Positions 38,201-46,715 of a stretch of 64,000 bases of DNA are shown here, one piece after another (position 1 is the stretch's first letter; every line of letters begins with the position of its first letter). The notes below the pieces were generated by a model. That model worked only from the letters and a program-made list of their open reading frames with translations. It made no database searches and was not told where the DNA came from. Made by a program: the position numbers and the translations under genes. Source of the DNA: Manduca sexta (taxonomy: Eukaryota > Arthropoda > Insecta > Lepidoptera > Sphingidae); assembly GCF_014839805.1 (NCBI RefSeq), contig NC_051134.1:14539170-14603169 (forward strand), given 5' to 3'.

Positions 38201-40340
38201 TGTTGTTTTATTTCACGCTTTTTAATAACTTTTTTCCTTGGACAAGTCAGGTATTTCAATTGTTATTTTTCCATTTTTTTATGGTTTTATATCAAAATGG
38301 TTTAAAAGATTAGGCTAAAAAAAAATCATTATATAATTCGTTAATAACTACCACATAAATAACTGTATTTATTTTTTTTATGACATTGTTAGCCTGTCAA
38401 GGGTCAGCTTATACAAACACACCAAACTTTTAAGTGAGCACTTTAGGCACTCGCAACCTTTGGCTATTAAGTGACCATTCCGGACAATCACTGGGAGAGG
38501 ATGAGACTTGAACAATTAGGGCGTATTTCATTGTTCATATTCATTAATACTGCAATTAATTTTACGAAATCGATTGTTCGCTAGACGGCTCTGCCACCAT
38601 TGCGCTGTTGGCGCAATAGTGGCAAAGTTAAATAAAATCAGTTGATTTAAGAACCGCTTTTTTTTTTTAATTAGTTAAAAATATATAGCGTGTAATTATC
38701 TCACGAAAAAGACAGATACAACAACTCACTGGACACAACTAACCACTAGAATGGAAAGTAAAATGGATACCTACATAGGGTGATAAAATTACTGCCCTTC
38801 ATCACTTCACCATACTCAGGTTATAAAATGGACATACACATACACAACTACTTATTATGGGAATAACTATATAAAACCAGGTTGTTGTTGCAAAATAGAA
38901 TTTAAAAAAGAGGTAAGGTGTCATTTATCTCAAATAAACTCTGGAATATACAGACTTGTTAATAAAAAAAGGCAAATCAAATGCCTATTGGTAATAATAT
39001 TATCATTTTATTTTATAGCATTTTGTAGTTATCGGTATACACATTATATTTCAAATTATGTCACATAAATCAACCATTACTTGGTTGTGTATACATGAGA
39101 TTTGACCTAACTTTTCATTATGATGTGAAAACATGTGTAATTCACTTTATTTATGTACAAAAATAAATAAAAATAAGGTATAATAAATTAGCAAAACAAG
39201 AAAGGTTATATTGTAAAATCTTGTGGAATGAATATGTTAATGCAATAAAAAGAAAATACTGAATTTATAGATAACTTTATTTACTTTTCACCTGTTAATA
39301 TAAAAACCTTTATCATATAAACGATTTATCATATTACAGACTGGAACACACATGGTGAAAAATGGATGCCCTGGTTGTACCTCTGCATATCCCTTTAGAG
39401 ATAAAGGTGTGATAGGTATTTATATTTTATATGAAAGCCGAAATAGAATTATTTTTGTTGCACAATACATGTGTGTCCCTTGACCAATTGTTGTTGTTTT
39501 CTATGATTTATTTTAAACTCTATCATAACCCCCAGTACACCAAAATTACTTCAGAAAGAAACTGCAAATGCATAGAGACAAAAATTCCACAATGGTATTG
39601 ACTAAGTAGAGTCTTACACAAAAATTCATAGTTCACAATTAATAAGCTCTTGGTTTTTCAGAATATTGCAACACAAATTATGATAGATAACCCTCAATCA
39701 AAAGATAATGTGATCTTTTTAAGAAATAAATTGAAAAATGGCTACAAAGATTTATGAAAAACATTTACTTATTATCAACTTTATGATTTTTATGTATACT
39801 CCAAAACTAAACTATAAATAAACTGGTTTATAAGTTCTTCTTTTCTTTAAAGTCAGTAATTAATTGATCAACTTTTAAAGAAAAGAAGAACTTATAAACC
39901 AGTTTATTTATAGTTTAGTTTTGAAGTAAACATAAAAATCACAACTAGGCAAAGAGAACCTTGGTTACAGTTTGCCTAGTTGTGGTCAGTTATATTGAGG
40001 CTTGCATAAACTTGAATTTACTTATCTCTGATTGAGTCTACGAAGGATGAGTTGCTATTCAGTACTACTATCCATTCTGTAGTACAAAAATCTAGCAATT
40101 TCACAAGTTTGGCAAAATAATGACTAGACTTTGTCAAAACAGATTTAATTCGAAAAACCCTAATTTCACAACAGAGCACTTGAATAAGTGTTAGTATCAA
40201 TTTCCGTAGCACAATGATGTCATTAGAAGCCCGTGGAAGCTATGTATCGTACCTGACGTCGGCGGGGCTTCACCATCTTCCTCGGAGCCATCATCAGCTA
40301 GCAAGTCCACGTCCAACACACTATCGTCCGGTACGTCCAT
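3565..40340 (-). CDS. KMT2C/D (trr/Lpt): Histone H3K4 methyltransferase KMT2C/KMT2D (MLL3/4, Trr+Lpt type), full length
   Basis: This is the catalytic subunit of the COMPASS-like complex that mono-methylates H3K4 at enhancers and co-activates nuclear receptors. I chained 53 exons with compatible phases. Minus-strand order: 40253-40340, 37060-37270, 36587-36727, 36193-36477, 35507-35759, 34921-35035, 34699-34818, 33700-33872, 33293-33483, 32999-33132, 32823-32917, 32481-32736, 32094-32254, 31779-32022, 31529-31688, 31114-31415, 30606-30704, 30099-30338, 29769-29903, 29328-29503, 28869-29121, 28446-28603, 27343-27461, 27027-27139, 26510-26712, 25294-25608, 22220-22355, 21570-21826, 21257-21421, 20863-20982, 20355-20461, 20026-20228, 19425-19608, 19195-19308, 18820-18942, 18429-18597, 18208-18308, 17015-17074, 14508-14861, 14151-14309, 13008-14036, 12865-12924, 12617-12707, 12439-12539, 12037-12363, 6398-11869, 6083-6301, 5586-5740, 5279-5417, 4926-5208, 4510-4639, 4134-4316, 3565-3657. 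The sum is 15,274 nt; with one base restored in exons 28 and 48 it is 5,091 codons plus stop. Domain order: AT-hook, ePHD1, PHD cluster, PHD cluster, HMG box, Gln-rich region, ePHD2, FYRN, FYRC, SET, post-SET. Least certain junctions: 11869, 25608, 13008. The AG before the ATG implies an upstream leader exon. Confidence 0.95.
5279..6301 (-). CDS. KMT2C/D: KMT2C/D exons 47-49: FYRN and FYRC domains; exon 48 frame break
   Basis: Exon 47 (6083-6301) encodes FYRN (VGGLIFLSPGHLLQHQ, then FHTPNYIYPIGYKI). Exon 48 (5586-5740) starts FYRC with VRFYWSAARANARSRYLCWI. Its tail must read TPRAAWAH to match FYRC and to join exon 49 (ILDAVAALREGRGEDGVLKL, then LFGLTEPAVVRVLESLPG). The two frames in exon 48 are offset by one base, and 155 nt are present where 156 are needed. 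The break lies within about 5622-5640, a GC-rich stretch. FYRN and FYRC together form a structural module found in KMT2 proteins. I infer a sequencing indel. Confidence 0.88.
6398..11869 (-). CDS. KMT2C/D: KMT2C/D giant exon 46, ending in ePHD2
   Basis: An uninterrupted frame of 1,824 codons. Most of it is Ser/Thr/Pro/Gln-rich disordered sequence with acidic patches, a nine-alanine run encoded near 9112-9144 and a third LXXLL box (VLLKQLLQ, near 9020-9045). A basic segment (KKRKRREYQQKKRKQM) precedes a conserved block, YEEDYDTFIDNLMAQLRLLP. The last ~105 codons are the second extended PHD: RKCELCGMQGDGVADGVSRL, WVHLNCALWSEGV, CAVCRRLGATVRCFKVRCGS, then YHLGCA and FCASH. The donor at 6398/6397 joins FYRN in phase 0. 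The 5' boundary is chosen as the only in-phase AG after an upstream in-frame stop; it is the weakest splice call in the gene. Confidence 0.9.
12037..20982 (-). CDS. KMT2C/D: KMT2C/D exons 30-45: Gln/Pro-rich activation region with coiled coil
   Basis: The region encodes Gln-, Pro- and Met-rich sequence. Landmarks are an acidic block in exon 32 (DDEELLESLTAEIGEQFNIL, then EYADPELAAL), a second LXXLL box in exon 39 (LLLEELLEQEKREQ) and a coiled coil in exon 40 (KQRQLRKSGNELM, then AEQQALQKHLEAARKQARQH) that matches the conserved KMT2C/D coiled coil. Exon 41 (13008-14036) carries a degenerate repeat of QSPMHPQ-like octads. The exon 41 donor is GC rather than GT, the only site that keeps phase. 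The ATs and CAG/CAA-rich coding explain the long plus-strand frames here, which are shadows. Confidence 0.85.
14862..17014 (-). other. KMT2C/D: Large KMT2C/D intron, no gene seen
   Basis: AT-rich intron between exon 38 (17015-17074) and exon 39 (14508-14861). I find no recognisable transposase, reverse transcriptase or RNA gene in it. Short frames such as 15785-16003 on the minus strand show no motif. Confidence 0.6.
21257..25608 (-). CDS. KMT2C/D: KMT2C/D exons 26-29: Ala/Pro-rich region with LRDLL box; exon 28 frame break
   Basis: Exon 26 (25294-25608) is Ala/Gly/Pro-rich and ends with the IRVLTPSEIMRTL block. Exon 27 (22220-22355) is a Glu/Gln coiled-coil (EAEQERQWKHLQQQRQQQ). Exon 28 (21570-21826) starts in one frame (VPSAAAMQRLRG, then Pro/Ala-rich) and ends in another (LHYGTSDDINRQLRDLLQRH), which contains an LXXLL nuclear-receptor box. 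The phases of both neighbours require 258 nt, and 257 are present. One extra C in the minus-strand CCCC run at 21651-21654 joins the two frames exactly. I read this as a base missing from the assembly. The intron 22356-25293 holds a dispersed repeat near 23110-23380. Confidence 0.8.
23110..23380. repeat. Dispersed lepidopteran repeat in KMT2C/D intron
   Basis: This stretch inside the 2.9-kb intron 22356-25293 resembles a common lepidopteran dispersed repeat (phrases such as CTCACATATGAGAGACC at about 23351 and ATTCGCC-like text near 23135). It is flanked by an inverted pair of about 15 bp, ATGCTTTTCTACAAT near 23068 and its complement near 23467, which may be the ends of a host MITE. The identification is from memory of the family's appearance. 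The rest of the intron shows nothing else I can name. Confidence 0.45.
25263..25277. repeat. GT microsatellite
   Basis: Short run of GT dinucleotides just beyond the donor of KMT2C/D exon 26. It has no coding role. Confidence 0.7.
26510..26712 (-). CDS. KMT2C/D: KMT2C/D exon 25: HMG box
   Basis: The exon encodes a near-complete HMG-box, at about residues 1407-1475: VLYANTNHPGWKTEYPNW, then a CKQILKKWRALPSEQKAPYL helix and KARDNRSAIRMKKAQQ. The order and the W/KAPYL/KARDNR residues match the KMT2C/D HMG box, a DNA or nucleosome binding fold. It starts in phase 1 and ends in phase 0. The next exon (25294-25608) is GC-rich and low complexity, then ends with LLEADAHIRVLTPSEIMRTL, which looks conserved. 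Confidence 0.9.
26939..27020. repeat. 10-bp minisatellite beside KMT2C/D exon 24
   Basis: Tandem copies of GTGTAGTGGT with a degenerate right end (GTGCAGTAGT) run directly up to the donor of exon 24 at 27027/27026. On the minus strand this is the first ~90 bases of the intron. Copy number changes here could alter splicing of the short exon 24. Confidence 0.85.
27027..30704 (-). CDS. KMT2C/D: KMT2C/D exons 17-24: low-complexity linker
   Basis: These eight exons encode acidic and Ser/Pro-rich linker between the PHD clusters and the HMG box. Recognisable points are a Lys/Arg-rich stretch in exon 18 (VLRRKRQRNLNKLG), the KRKPRRKPRSKLMEQFPPYM segment of exon 19 followed by MQEAFFGKDLL, and the SLLGVNLDAMVRDTLPDMDG block of exon 22, which resembles the conserved KMT2C/D segment preceding the HMG box. 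Phases are 1 for most junctions and agree throughout. A Helitron lies in the intron between exons 22 and 23, and a 10-bp tandem repeat abuts exon 24 in the next intron. Confidence 0.8.
27488..28244 (+). mobile_element. Non-autonomous Helitron with three inner tandem repeats
   Basis: The 5' end is TC following an A. The 3' end is a GC-rich hairpin (GCGGGCGGAGCCGCGGGC, about 28217-28234) followed by AAAAGTTAG and a T, matching the Helitron rule of hairpin plus CTRR-like terminus inserted between A and T (here TTAG). Three tandem copies of about 122 bp lie at 27538, 27660 and 27782, each with a GGCTATATATCATCA-type core. No Rep/helicase is present, so the element depends on a partner. It sits in the KMT2C/D intron between exons 22 and 23. 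Confidence 0.75.
31114..34818 (-). CDS. KMT2C/D: KMT2C/D exons 7-16: PHD finger clusters
   Basis: Exons 7-10 encode a run of Cys/His knuckles (CRTC, CVTCGTHYHGTC, CRVCQVC, CDHCDKLYHAAC, CCRVCSDCG, CPLCRRAY, CPICKSQ), at about residues 364-570. Exons 11-12 are a charged linker with a basic patch. Exons 13-16 encode the second cluster, about residues 688-976: CVMCGAVGTDSEGCLIACAQ, CEGCGNRGDDTLLLLCDDCD, CLVCGTRDTLAWCD, CCICSEPYSDGELIIQCETC and a final YKCVSCRGR. The third finger of the mammalian cluster reads histone tails. Exon 16 (31114-31415) also carries an Ala/Gly-rich insert from GC-rich sequence. The long plus-strand frames here are antisense shadows. Confidence 0.9.
33970..34280. repeat. 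Probable dispersed repeat in KMT2C/D intron 7
   Basis: This stretch in the intron between exons 7 and 8 (33873-34698) has a base composition and C-rich phrases unlike the surrounding AT-rich intron (several runs of CCCC between 34100 and 34230). It looks like a piece of a retroelement, but I recognise no coding motif. Confidence 0.35.
34921..36727 (-). CDS. KMT2C/D: KMT2C/D exons 3-6: first extended PHD (ePHD1)
   Basis: Exon 3 ends in MPEKW and joins exon 4 as PGKVCALCNLGERSQLGQGE, the signature opening of the KMT2C/D ePHD1 (about residues 148-355). A Ser/Thr/Pro-rich insert in exon 4 separates the first zinc ligands from the rest. Exon 5 gives LELAAVVSSGAFYAHRGCLE and the CAFCLRHGASVPCK zinc knuckle. 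Exon 6 completes it with CNKYFHLPCVLASGGFMDF and a terminal FCKDH. In mammals the N-terminal PHD fingers contribute to chromatin and partner binding; that is family knowledge. All junction phases agree (2,2,2,0,1). Confidence 0.9.
35160..35420. repeat. Probable retroelement 3' fragment in KMT2C/D intron 5
   Basis: GC-balanced stretch in the intron between exons 5 and 6, with phrases such as GGCGATGAGACCCCACC and GTGGGCCACTATGGCGGG. In Lepidoptera such text usually belongs to non-LTR retroelement or SINE bodies. No domain is visible. Confidence 0.35.
36780..36915. repeat. Dispersed repeat fragment in KMT2C/D intron 2
   Basis: The text CCCATAGGGGTAGACAGACT near 36800 resembles the head of a common lepidopteran dispersed repeat. 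It lies between exons 2 and 3. No coding capacity. Confidence 0.4.
37060..40340 (-). CDS. KMT2C/D: KMT2C/D exons 1-2: acidic N terminus and AT-hook
   Basis: Exon 1 (40253-40340) encodes an acidic start, MDVPDDSVLDVDLLADDG. It ends in phase 1 and joins exon 2 (37060-37270) across a 3-kb intron. Exon 2 carries an AT-hook, RRGPGRPRK, at about residues 78-86; this motif inserts in the minor groove of AT-rich DNA and is typical of KMT2 proteins. The bases before the start codon read TTTTAG, an acceptor, so translation probably starts in the second exon of the mRNA. The intron (37271-40252) holds a SINE fragment and a 156-bp foldback. Confidence 0.85.
39340..39412 (+). repeat. SINE 3' fragment
   Basis: Matches the 3' half of the SINE at 45929-46184 (GGAACACAC, then TGCCCTGGTTG and CCTCTGCATA). 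The tRNA-like head is missing. It lies in the first coding intron of KMT2C/D. Confidence 0.6.
39785..39940. repeat. Foldback (inverted repeat) in KMT2C/D first intron
   Basis: Two arms of about 67 bases (39785-39851 and 39873-39940) are near-perfect complements around a ~22-base loop. A second short inverted pair, ACAACTAGGCA and TGCCTAGTTGT, follows at about 39941-39986. This is most likely a small foldback MITE. On the minus strand the transcript would form a long hairpin. Confidence 0.8.
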
Positions 40341-40343
40341 CTA

Positions 40344-41012
40344 AAACATAAATATTACACTACGTTACGCACAATGCACTTCACGAACCCACTTTTGTGG
40401 TTATGACGAAATTATTTACAACCACAATATAGTATTGAGACCGCCATAATGAACAAATGGATCCAATAACTAAACTTCCGAACTTACCGCAAAAGCTTGC
40501 GATGGACTCTAAACTTATCAAATCTAATATGAAAAATCAAACGTGCGAAACAAAATCATTTTCCTATTTTAATTACATTGAAAACATAAAAACACGAAAA
40601 ATACGACTCGCAAAATGCGAACGAAACGAAGCGCACTTTAGTTAGTGTTGCACGCATTATCTATATAATAGAAACGTAATTTTAATTTGCAATCGATTTA
40701 ACAATCGATCATCGATTCTACGAAAAAAAAATCGCATAAGCCATGCACATTGAACTTAGCTTTCTATAATTACATAATTACCCTTAATATGCTAAAATAA
40801 TTTTAAATACATATGTATTGCTAAACCTTGGCATAGTGTATACATGTGTGTTTTATATCATCTATGGTATTACTTCAAAGTAACATGACGTTATCGCTAG
40901 TAATTTGTGTCCATGGTTGTTGGAAGTGGGAGGAAAGCCGCTATACGTGTCAAAGGAGTCATTGACTTTAATGTTATTTATGCACTTTCCGCGATAGCAA
41001 TTAAATATAACG
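40344..41012. promoter_or_regulatory. Shared divergent promoter interval between KMT2C/D and Prx4
   Basis: Only 672 bases separate the two divergent start codons, and the left part must also hold an untranslated leader exon of KMT2C/D. I see no unambiguous TATA box or initiator. The interval is AT-rich with ATCGAT-type repeats near 40690-40720. Confidence 0.45.
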
Positions 41013-42191
41013 ATGAAAAATTCATTAATTTCATTATGTTTCTTAGTAAGTTTAAGTACAACTTGCAAATCATCACTATTTGAAAGTGACTCCTGTTATA
41101 CTTTCGGTAGTGGTAATGTGTTCCCCGGCGGCGCCAAAAAAATTGATCATAAGTTACAATTTACTAAGGCTATGAGTAAGTGTAAAATATTTTAAAACAA
41201 TGTGTATTTGTTATAATAAGATTGATTGTATATTTCTTTTAACTTATAGTATCCAAACCGGCACCTGAATGGGAAGCAACCGCGGTGGTAAATGGAGAGT
41301 TTACACAAGTTTCCTTGTCCAGTTTTAAAGGGAAATACCTAGTCTTCTTCTTCTATCCCTTAGATTTGTAAGTGAAATATCTATATAAAAGGTGTTTTTT
41401 TAGATACGTGTATAATCACCATATCTCTTTATGTTGCAGATATTTCATTTAGATTAAAAATAACAGTTTGATCTTTAAATTGGCTTGTCGAAGCACGCAT
41501 TATTTAACCTATATGTAATATAATACCCATACGGAAACTAGTTACACCGGATATTTTTGAAAGCTTGATATTGATAAAAAAAATGCTTACGTGTGGATTA
41601 GTATTGACGTTTTTTTGTTTGTTTATGAACACGTATTTTTTTATTACAGCACCTTTGTCTGCCCTACTGAGATTTTAGCTTTCTCAGAGAGAATTGAAGA
41701 GTTTAGAAAAATAAACACGGAAGTAGTAGCTTGCTCAGTGGATTCACACTTCACCCATTTGGCATGGATTAACACTCCTCGCAAAGAAGGGGGGCTCGGC
41801 AAAATTAAAATTCCATTAATCAGTGACCTGACACATTCCATTGCCAAAGATTATGGTGTTTACCTAGAAGATCTTGGCCACACACTAAGAGGCCTTTTTA
41901 TAATCGATGACAAAGGCATTCTAAGACAAATCACTATGAACGATTTGCCTGTGGGGCGTTCAGTTGACGAGACATTGAGACTAGTGCAAGCATTCCAATA
42001 CACAGACAAGCATGGGGAAGTGTGTCCTGCTGGTTGGAAACCAGGACAAGATACTGTAAGTATTAATAACACGACAATCAATTATAACATATGATAAGGA
42101 CTTAATTGTTAATCTGCTTATCTTTGTGTTTCAGATTATACCAAACCCCGATGAAAAGAAGAAATACTTTGAAAAAGTAGCGAAAAACTAA
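41013..42191 (+). CDS. Prx4: Peroxiredoxin-4-type secreted 2-Cys peroxiredoxin
   Basis: Thiol peroxidase reducing hydrogen peroxide, normally in the ER or secreted. Exons 41013-41175, 41250-41367, 41650-42055 and 42135-42191 join in phases 1, 2, 0 to give 247 residues. The start has a hydrophobic signal peptide ([18 protein letters not shown]). An N-terminal extension typical of Prx4 follows ([18 protein letters not shown]), then [16 protein letters not shown]. The peroxidatic Cys lies in FTFVCPTE and the resolving Cys in [15 protein letters not shown] and a C-terminal YF segment ([10 protein letters not shown]) mark a hyperoxidation-sensitive eukaryotic enzyme. No KDEL is seen. An ATTAAA signal is at 42360-42365. 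The gene starts 672 bases from the KMT2C/D start, head to head. Confidence 0.95.
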
Positions 42192-43445
42192 TGTTGTAAT
42201 ATTACAGTGCTTAAAATTACGATTAATTTGAACTTCAATACAGTAACTTTTTATACGTCAAGCTTTTAAAGACGTACCTATCTAAATACTCCTAACGATT
42301 GCGTCAATTAATTTTGTATAAGAACACCATGTCCAATAGAATATATTGTACAAGTACAAATTAAAGTTTTATATAATTTTGACAACTAAATTTGCATTAC
42401 TTCTCCACGGCGTTTTTTAACTACATTGTGAAGATAAATGATACTCGTGAATAAGCCATAAAGAATTGGTAGCCATTCCACTTACAAATTGGTAGATAAT
42501 ATAAATTTTAACTTAGAAATGGTAACTTTTTATGTTCTCTTTCTTTTAACATATCCTGCAGGGTAGGCAGAGACACAAGTATGTCAACCATACTCCACGA
42601 ATTACTGCGAAGGTTTTACGCCCTCGAAATTTGTCTACATAATTGAAGTTTACAATTACAATACTAATTTACATGTAGTGCGCACGTAAGATACTTAAAA
42701 CACACAGATATTGATAGATCATAGCCCACATTCCATGAATCAGAGAAGTGCCTAAAGAAAGATTGTTCCCATTTCAGACCCAATTATTTTATTCCACAGC
42801 ATATGTACATCACCATTTAACGTAGGTACTAAGACTGATTTAAAATAAATTTATATAAGAATTACAAAAAAGAGGAAGAAATTAACCTGGTCAATTCATT
42901 TTTGTACGTGGTATTTAAATAAAAATTATTTTAACTTTTTGTTCTATTCATTCCAGTCCTTGGCATCATCTTATAAGGAACGTGTACGATGAAATCTGTA
43001 ATCTACCACGCAATCTAAATCTTTTACCCTATCAATACTTGGCATTGTCGTGAATTATTCGTATTAAAAGAAGTAAAAAATAACATTTAATTTGTGATAA
43101 TATCTTGTAGTATATCTGCACTATCCGACACATAAAATAAACAAATCAAATGGTGTTAAATAATATTACGTTCTCAGGAAACATACTTTTATTCTATGTG
43201 AGAAGCAACAAAAATTGATAGACGTTAAAAAAACATATATAAGTATGAGTTTATGAAGCATTCAGAAAAGTCTCATAATGTATTTCTGTAAAAATAAATA
43301 ACTTTTGTAGTTACAAATTTGTAATTAAAAGAACGTAACCTCATATATTTGCTTCCTTAAATCTTAATAACTGGCTCCCACTCAAAAATCATGTTTTGGC
43401 CAAGGTTCCTATCAATAATAATCAACCGGAAACAATAGGTACATA

Positions 43446-43535
43446 TGTATGTATGTACATACATAATTCTATATATTTTATTTGTATACACATGTAAAAT
43501 ATATAGAATTATGTATGTATGTACATAATTCTATA
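43446..43535. repeat. Inverted repeat, AT-rich
   Basis: Arms of about 30 bases around TATGTACATACATAATTC and its complement GAATTATGTATGTATGTACA, with a ~20-base loop. Likely a small foldback or a hairpin at a microsatellite. Confidence 0.7.
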
Positions 43536-44014
43536 CCTATATTTATTGTCATTTAAAAAATATGTAGGTCAGGAAAGTTTCTTTTTTATCCGCACTGTGG
43601 CTCTTGTGTCGATTTTGTGCTGCCATCTATAGTTTGTGCACGTTCCCTATACCAAAAAAAACGTAATGCAAAGGCAGTATTTGTGTATTTAGAACAATCC
43701 TTAGATAAGAGTCATAATATAAAGTTTCCAGGAAAAAATCGATTTCCAATATTAAACATCGATTATAGTTAATGTAATACATATAGTGACGCACTAATAT
43801 TCCTACATAAATTCTCAAGGAGCGAGACTGTCAAAATGTTTCAGAAAGTAGGTACCCGTCAAAGACTAAATAGGTACCCGTTCATTAACTTACTTACCTA
43901 ACTTACACGTAATATTTTATTTGGTTTAAAACTTTACCTACTACAACTGATACTAAATGAAGGAATGAAATTTAAAATAAAATAATGATGTTATTTTAAC
44001 TACGCGATACAACT

Positions 44015-44205
44015 TTCGCTCTTAAGTCGCGAATTCGAATCCCGGATCGGGCCAAGTAATATTGGATCTTTATGCTCAGTATCAATCCGGATTTTTGGAA
44101 ATTGTGCCCTATTCATTGGGCGGAACGGAGATGGCTAAAAGTGGTTGCCTTGACTGCACCTCAACCTTCATTGCCTTCGGGGATAAAGACGTGATATGCG
44201 TTGGT
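44015..44205 (+). mobile_element. SINE, 5' truncated
   Basis: Starts near a B box (ATTCGAATCCCGGATCGGGC, about 44035) and continues with the same body as the SINE at 45929-46184. The A-box half is missing. Confidence 0.65.
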
Positions 44206-45147
44206 TTTTCTAATTTAAATTTTTAATGATAGGCAAAGATAATATAATCACTACGTGATGATAGGTACTACTTGGTAGGCGTGCAGACCAGCTGTACTCA
44301 ACCTTTTTTTTTTATATACGCCATAAAGGCTTTTTAGATATGGCGCCTTGGGCCACTGTTTATTTTGAAAAAAGTATTATAATATAAAAAATAATATATA
44401 ATAACTTTATTTTAATAGGATTAGCATAATATGGCATAAGTGATCTTGGAAAAAGTTTTTTTAGTTTTAGGGAAATTATTGAAACCCACATGGGCCTCTT
44501 CCAAAATTCAGCTGTCCGAATGCAAAACTCAGCAGGCCGCAGGTTGCAACGCGTTAAACTTGATGGCGATGAGAAACAAATTAACGGTCCAAACATCATT
44601 TCTTGATTAGATAAAATAAAAAAGCAAAGCACGATCCTGTCTTTAATTGAGTGTTTCGTACAAAAGAACAAATTACAAAAATGCTGGAAGATTTGTAACG
44701 AGGTCAATCAATATTACTGGATGCTGTACCTACCCGTAATCAGTAATAGTTATTTAAAAAAAACTTATTACGATTGTCTTATAATTATTATTGTCTTATT
44801 CAGAAATATTTTATTTTAAGTAGTAGGATTTTTTTTTCTCATTATTTTCGTAGCTACTCTAAAAAAAATACTGTCCACACTAAGGCCCATTTTAAATAAA
44901 CATACGGCACTTAACGTGGCCGCTGAATACAGACCACCTAAAACGGCTCACAGTCACTTAGCGAGCTATGCACAGGACTACTCGGTGTTTCTATATGCGA
45001 TCAAATACGAAATGAGAAGATTCAGACGACCGAAAGCCACTGACATGACAGCCTAACCGATTAGCAAGGTGAAGTGGTGGTTACCCTGGACACCGCTCGA
45101 ACATCTTGATTTCTTTTCTTCTTCTTAATTATTATTTTATTTCATAC

Positions 45148-45445
45148 TAGCAACCCGCCCCGGCTTCGCACGGGTGAAATGCTGATACTAAATACACTAC
45201 AGAAAAACTGTAAACGTTATATATAAAAACATAGCGGCCCGCTCTGGCTTCGCAAGGGTATAACATAACAAAATTACAGTATTTCTCCACTATTTAATGG
45301 ATGTTATTATGCATATAAACCTTCCTCTTGAATCACTCTATCTATTAAAAAAAACCGCATCAAAATCCGTTGCGTAGTTTTAAAGGTTTAAGCATACAAA
45401 GGGACATAGGGACAGAGAAAGCGACTTTGTTTTATACTATGTAGT
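45148..45445. repeat. Dispersed repeat with duplicated GC-rich terminus
   Basis: Carries AGCAACCCGCCCCGGCTTCG at about 45149 and a second related copy AGCGGCCCGCTCTGGCTTCG near 45233. Such termini are common at lepidopteran non-LTR or Helitron ends. Type not resolved. Confidence 0.4.
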
Positions 45446-45789
45446 GATATACTTGTCATATTTCTTGATACATGTATTTTTCTACATTTCATCTGTATTA
45501 TTTTATATTTTCAAATCTTTACTCTTCTTTCTTCCTTAATAAGTATTTACTTTTTTCAATAATTATTTCATAATTTTCTGTCTTCATTTTTCGTTCTTAC
45601 TATGTGTTATCTTTCTTCAATAGTTTCATATTTCAATCTTCATTTTAATTTATACTTATTTCTTGATAATATTTATTTTAATTCTTCTTATTATTTTTTT
45701 TTACCTCTCTCCATGAAACTCATAATAATATATCAGCCCTGTATTATATACTTGCCCACTGCTGAGCACGGTCCTCCTCTACTACTGAG

Positions 45790-46715
45790 TAGTGCTGTAA
45801 CGAATATTCGCATTCGCATTCGCATTCGCGAATATTCGCATATTTTTGGATATTCGCATTCGCAAAATTTCTGCGAATGTTTTGCGAATGTCAATATCAG
45901 AAAAAAAAATATTTGAAGATAATAGTAGACTGCCTCGGTGGCATAGTTCTACTGCATGTGCGGTACAGCAGCGCTCTAAGGTCCTGGGTTCGAATCCCGG
46001 ATCGGGCAAAGTGATATTTGGATTTTTCTGCTCAGTATCAGCTCGGAGTGTGAAATTTGTGCCCGACGTGGCGATAGGCTCGCCCCTGTCACACTATTAG
46101 ACGGAACACACTTGGCGAAAAGTGTGTGCCCTGGTTGCGCCTCTGCATACCCCTTCCGAGATAATATTCGTAATACTGTGTGTGTAATAGTAGGTTAATA
46201 AAATCAATATCTAAACTAAAACAATATACTTCTACAATAAACTATAAATATAGTCTAAACAAACAAACAAAAAATTATAGACTCTCAAAGAAAAATACCT
46301 CTCTTTCTTAAAACATACCAATTAATTAACTATTTTTACCATGTTTTTAAGTTAGTAATTAAACTTGAGTGGAGGAATATTAAACTTTAAAAATAAACAA
46401 AATTATTTCGTTTACTTTAATAAAGCTTAAAAATGTAATTCCCCATAGAACTTGTAACACAATAGCAACTAAGAAATTAAAAGCAATTGAAAGAAACAAA
46501 AACAATATCTTCTATAATTTTTTTATCAATCTTTACATAACTTTTTAATGTTTAAATAATTATCGTCTTAGATAATAATAAAATTTAGATAATCATCATA
46601 GAAAATTGGCACCAAATTTGAACAAAAACTAAACATTCGCATTCGCATTCGCGAATGTCGGTAGCAGATATTCGCATTCGCGAATGTTCAAAAAATGACA
46701 TTCGTTACATCACTA
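45790..46715. mobile_element. hAT-like MITE with ATTCGC subterminal repeats
   Basis: Terminal inverted repeats TAGTGCTGTAACGAAT and ATTCGTTACATCACTA (one mismatch). The 8-bp target duplication CTACTGAG at 45782-45789 and 46716-46723 is perfect and typical of hAT elements. Many ATTCGC/GCGAAT motifs lie just inside both ends, as in transposase-binding subterminal repeats. It carries no transposase. It is itself interrupted by a SINE at 45929-46184. Confidence 0.85.
45929..46184 (+). mobile_element. Inner SINE nested in the MITE
   Basis: tRNA-like head (GCCTCGGTGGCATAGTT; B box GGTTCGAATCCCGGATC) and a body ending TGTGTG. The flanking duplication TAATAGTAG is at 45920-45928 and 46185-46193. It is the youngest of the three nested insertions. 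Confidence 0.85.
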
